DNA of 6,589 bases from Chloroflexia bacterium (GTDB lineage: Bacteria > Chloroflexota > Chloroflexia > Thermomicrobiales > UBA6265), in contig JACDBO010000314.1 in NCBI GenBank assembly GCA_013694885.1, positions 1 through 6,589 on the forward strand, given 5' to 3'. The translations under genes were made by a program, and so were the position numbers. The notes beneath the pieces were generated by a model that searched no databases, had not been told where the DNA came from, and saw only the letters and a list, made by a program, of their open reading frames with translations. Positions 4,790-6,589 of this stretch are shown piece after piece (the first letter of the stretch is position 1; every line of letters begins with the position of its first letter).

Positions 4790-5628
4790 CGACCCACAAC
4801 GAACCCCGCCAGACCCACATCGATCAGCCAGCGCCCGGCGCCAGCATCATCGAGGAGGCACGCCAACCCGGCGTCGACCCCTGCGATGTCGCCTGCGATG
4901 CGATGCCCGGTTATCTGGTCGGCGATCTCTCGACCCCCGAGAAGCTGTGGCTGCACGAGCACACCGCCGGTTGCAACTACTGCCACAACGTCTTCGACAG
5001 CTACGAGCGCGTCGGCAACGCTCTGGACGACACCGCAACCGCCACCCCCCGCCCGACGCTCTCCGTCGCCACCGCGCTCGGACTGCGCGAGGCCCGCTAC
5101 GGGTTTCTCGACACGCCGGTCGGCCCGGTCCTCGTCGCCACCAGCGACTTGGGACTCTGCGAGGTCGGGTATTTGGCCCATCGGGAGCGGGACGACGTCC
5201 TCGGTGAGATCGAGACACGCGGGCTCTTCCCGATCGAGAACCAGGCATCCGTGCGCCCGGCGACCGATCAACTCGGCGAGTACTTCGCCGGCAAGCGCCA
5301 CACCTTCGACCTGCCGATCGACTTCGGCGCGATCACGCCGTTCACGCGGGACGTGCTCGGCGCCACCTCGCGGGTCCCGTTCGGTGACGTGCTGACCTAC
5401 GGGGAGATCGCCCGGCGGATCGGCAAGCCCGGCGCCTCGCGCGCGGTCGGCAACGCGCTCGGCCGCAACCCCCTCCCCGTCGTCGTCCCCTGTCACCGGA
5501 TCGTCCGCGCCGACGGTTCGATGGGTTGGTACACGGGCGGAACCGGCATCAAGCGCCGCCTCCTCGCGCTTGAAGGCATCCACTTCGACCAGACCCGCCA
5601 GCTCGCCCTCGGCGCCAACGTACACTGA
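4786..5628 (+). CDS. Fusion of zinc-finger anti-sigma domain and methylated-DNA--protein-cysteine methyltransferase
   Basis: A 280-residue two-domain protein. Residues about 33-75 form a zf-HC2/ZAS-type anti-sigma domain: C37 (or C33), then MPGYLVGDLSTPEKLWLHEH, then H59-x3-C63-x2-C66, the classic zinc motif of anti-sigma factors that sequester ECF sigmas. Residues about 103-272 are a complete O6-alkylguanine-DNA alkyltransferase. The N-terminal ribonuclease-like part begins near YGFLDTPVGPVLVATS. The HTH follows, with arginine finger R219 in ASRAVGNALGRNP. The suicide active site is C236 in PCHRIV, with the GWYTGG loop and the final RRLLALEG helix. The domain repairs O6-methylguanine by irreversible transfer of the methyl group to C236. 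No membrane segment is present, so both domains act in the cytosol. ATG 4786 overlaps the sigma factor stop (ATGA); an in-frame TTG at 4774 is less likely. It probably inhibits the upstream sigma factor, with release on alkylation or zinc-site change (inference). Confidence 0.92.
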   Translation: MTTHNEPRQTHIDQPAPGASIIEEARQPGVDPCDVACDAMPGYLVGDLSTPEKLWLHEHTAGCNYCHNVFDSYERVGNALDDTATATPRPTLSVATALGLREARYGFLDTPVGPVLVATSDLGLCEVGYLAHRERDDVLGEIETRGLFPIENQASVRPATDQLGEYFAGKRHTFDLPIDFGAITPFTRDVLGATSRVPFGDVLTYGEIARRIGKPGASRAVGNALGRNPLPVVVPCHRIVRADGSMGWYTGGTGIKRRLLALEGIHFDQTRQLALGANVH

Positions 5629-5655
5629 CGTCCACAGGCGCCATCTCCGTTTTTT
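5611..5655 (+). terminator. Possible weak intrinsic terminator after the sigma/methyltransferase operon
   Basis: Two self-complementary GGCGCC blocks (5611-5616 and 5637-5642) can pair, and the loop between them contains an ACGT/ACGT pair closing a six-base loop. Seven bases later comes a run of six T (5650-5655). The distance from stem to T-run is longer than in a good terminator and the first block lies inside the coding region, so this is only a candidate. Confidence 0.25.
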
Positions 5656-5676
5656 CAATCGAAGAATTACCCCCGA

Positions 5677-6390
5677 ATGCCGGCCATGTTCAACCACGAA
5701 CGTCAGCCGCGCTCTTTGAGGGAGCGAGGCGCGCCGGGCACCGCGCTACGATTCGAGAATTGGGTACTTAAGGAACGCATCCGCCTCTCCACGGGCGACG
5801 AGATCGCCTTCGATCGCTTCGGGGAGGGGCCGCCGGTCGTACTCGTCCACGGCACCCCGAGCCGGTCGTGTATCTGGAGCGCGGTGGCATCCGCGCTCGC
5901 CGAGCGCCACGCGGTGTATGTCCTCGATCTGCTCGGCTTCGGGCAGTCGTGGAGGCCGGGCGATCAAGACGCGTCGATCCCGGCCCAGGCGCGGGCGCTC
6001 GCCGAGCTGATCGAGCGGTGGGGTCTCGATGCGCCGGGGATCGCCGGGCACGATATCGGCGGCGCGGTCGTCCTGCGCGCGCACCTGCTCAAGCATGTCC
6101 CGTTCTCGCGCATTGCCCTGGTGGATGCGGTCGTGTTCTGACCGTGGATCACCCCGGCCACGCGGCATAAGCAGAGGTATGCGGAGGCGTACCGCACGAT
6201 GCCGAACCACATCTTTCGCGGCACCGTGCTCACGCACCTGCGGACCGCCACGGCTCATCCGCTGGACGACGCCATGTTCGCGGCGATATTCAGTCAGTGG
6301 GAAGGCGAGGATGGCCAGGCGCGCTACATGCGCAATCTGGAACGGTTCGACGAGCGCTACACCGAAGAGTTCGAACCGCTGAGCGCGTGG
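5677..6390 (+). pseudogene. Alpha/beta hydrolase (haloalkane dehalogenase/epoxide hydrolase-like), interrupted and 3'-truncated
   Basis: The reading frame encodes an alpha/beta hydrolase. LSTGDEIAFDRFGEGPPVVLVHGTPS carries the oxyanion-hole motif HGTP (residues 58-61), and GHDIGG carries an aspartate nucleophile at D126. Asp rather than Ser is typical of dehalogenases and epoxide hydrolases. After VDAVVF an in-frame TGA (6139-6141) stops translation, yet the same frame continues with family-like sequence: PWITPATRHKQRYAEAYRTM, then a cap-domain-like stretch up to RFDERYTEEFEPL at about 6381. After that the similarity stops, and the last strand and the catalytic His (expected length near 280 residues) are missing. 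So there are two lesions, a nonsense codon and loss of the 3' end. The first 30 or so residues (before LKERIRLSTG) also look unlike the family, so the original start is uncertain. Expression of an active enzyme is unlikely. Confidence 0.78.
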
Positions 6391-6415
6391 GTTCATGTCT
6401 GGCTATCGGCTGACG

Positions 6416-6421
6416 TAAACT
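6416..6421 (+). promoter_or_regulatory. Possible -10 box for the gene at the right edge
   Basis: TAAACT at 6416-6421 matches four of six -10 consensus positions and lies 52 bases before the GTG start of the next gene. TTCATG at 6392-6397, 18 bases upstream, is a weak -35 candidate. It is flanked by a short GACG/CGTC inverted repeat (6412-6415 and 6424-6427). It starts exactly where the hydrolase remnant loses similarity, as expected if the next gene's control region begins there. Confidence 0.25.
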
Positions 6422-6473
6422 GGCGTCGTCCCGAAGACCGCTGCACGCACCGATCCAGTCGGAGGACCCGCCC

Positions 6474-6589
6474 GTGGCCGACCCGACGCCCGCCGACGGC
6501 AGCCGTCCCCAGGAAGTGCCCCTCAGTCCGCTCGCGGATCGGGACCGCCCCGGCGTGCCGCTGCCAACCCCGCTGACCTCCTTCATCGG
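6474..6589 (+). CDS. N-terminus of a putative LuxR/AfsR-like STAND ATPase regulator (partial)
   Basis: An open frame runs from GTG 6474 to the end of the window (38 complete codons, cut at the right edge). GGAGG at 6461-6465 lies eight bases before the GTG and is the best Shine-Dalgarno in this part of the window. The protein begins MADPTPADGSRPQEV and continues with a proline-rich stretch to VPLPTPLTSFI. In my recollection, a disordered N-terminus ending in L-P-x-P-L-T-x-x-I-G-R-E is how many Chloroflexota regulators start. Those proteins have an AAA/NB-ARC-like ATPase, TPR repeats and a LuxR HTH, and the Walker A motif would follow about 20-30 residues later, outside the window. The existence of the gene is supported by the ribosome binding site and open frame. 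The family call rests on a few residues and is tentative. Confidence 0.55.
   Translation, partial: MADPTPADGSRPQEVPLSPLADRDRPGVPLPTPLTSFI

Noticed and set aside
4669..5697. A 342-codon open frame on the minus strand
   Set aside because: It is antisense to the sigma factor end and the methyltransferase fusion, both with clear motifs. Its composition is typical of a high-GC shadow.
6139..6141. Selenocysteine or UGA read-through in the hydrolase
   Set aside because: The family uses an Asp nucleophile upstream and needs no selenocysteine, no SECIS-like hairpin was evident, and the gene also lacks its 3' end.
1..6589. tRNA, rRNA, CRISPR array, riboswitch or transposase
   Set aside because: No cloverleaf, regularly spaced repeat, known aptamer consensus or transposase motif was found by reading both strands.

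Overview
The window looks like a piece of a GC-rich bacterial chromosome, most likely from Chloroflexota of the Thermomicrobia type (Sphaerobacter/Nitrolancea-like). That is an inference from three things: strong C/G preference at third codon positions, the gene types (DUF2283 protein, PIN pairs, ECF sigma factor, a regulator starting with a PLTSFIG-like motif), and a GTCATTTCGAGC-type intergenic repeat at the left edge. All genes that can be supported lie on the + strand. No RNA gene, CRISPR array, transposase or replication origin is visible, and no gene-free stretch exceeds about 160 bases.

Left (1-1340): a small repeat-derived region is followed by a complete enolase-superfamily gene of the mandelate racemase/galactonate dehydratase kind, probably a sugar-acid dehydratase. 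Middle (1393-4059): an accessory block of three two-gene, overlapping cassettes. The first is a PBECR2-like putative nuclease followed by a DUF2283 protein. The second and third are paralogous tandem modules, each a 77-residue acidic helical protein followed by a 199-residue PIN-domain protein. Both PIN modules carry the same promoter-like motif about 50 bases before the first start codon. The architecture fits toxin-antitoxin modules, although the small partners match no antitoxin fold I recognise.

Right-centre (4060-5628): a repeat-rich leader precedes an ECF-type sigma factor whose stop codon overlaps (ATGA) the start of an unusual fusion protein. Its N-terminus is a zinc-binding anti-sigma domain (zf-HC2 type) and its C-terminus is a complete O6-methylguanine-DNA methyltransferase with the PCHRI active site. 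This suggests a one-operon sigma/anti-sigma switch in which the DNA-repair enzyme is also the alkylation sensor. It is the most interesting system in the window.

Right edge (5629-6589): a dehalogenase/epoxide-hydrolase-like alpha/beta hydrolase gene is broken by an in-frame TGA and has lost its 3' end. It is followed directly by the first 38 codons of a gene with a strong ribosome binding site, probably a large STAND-ATPase transcriptional regulator (LuxR/AfsR-like) that runs off the window.
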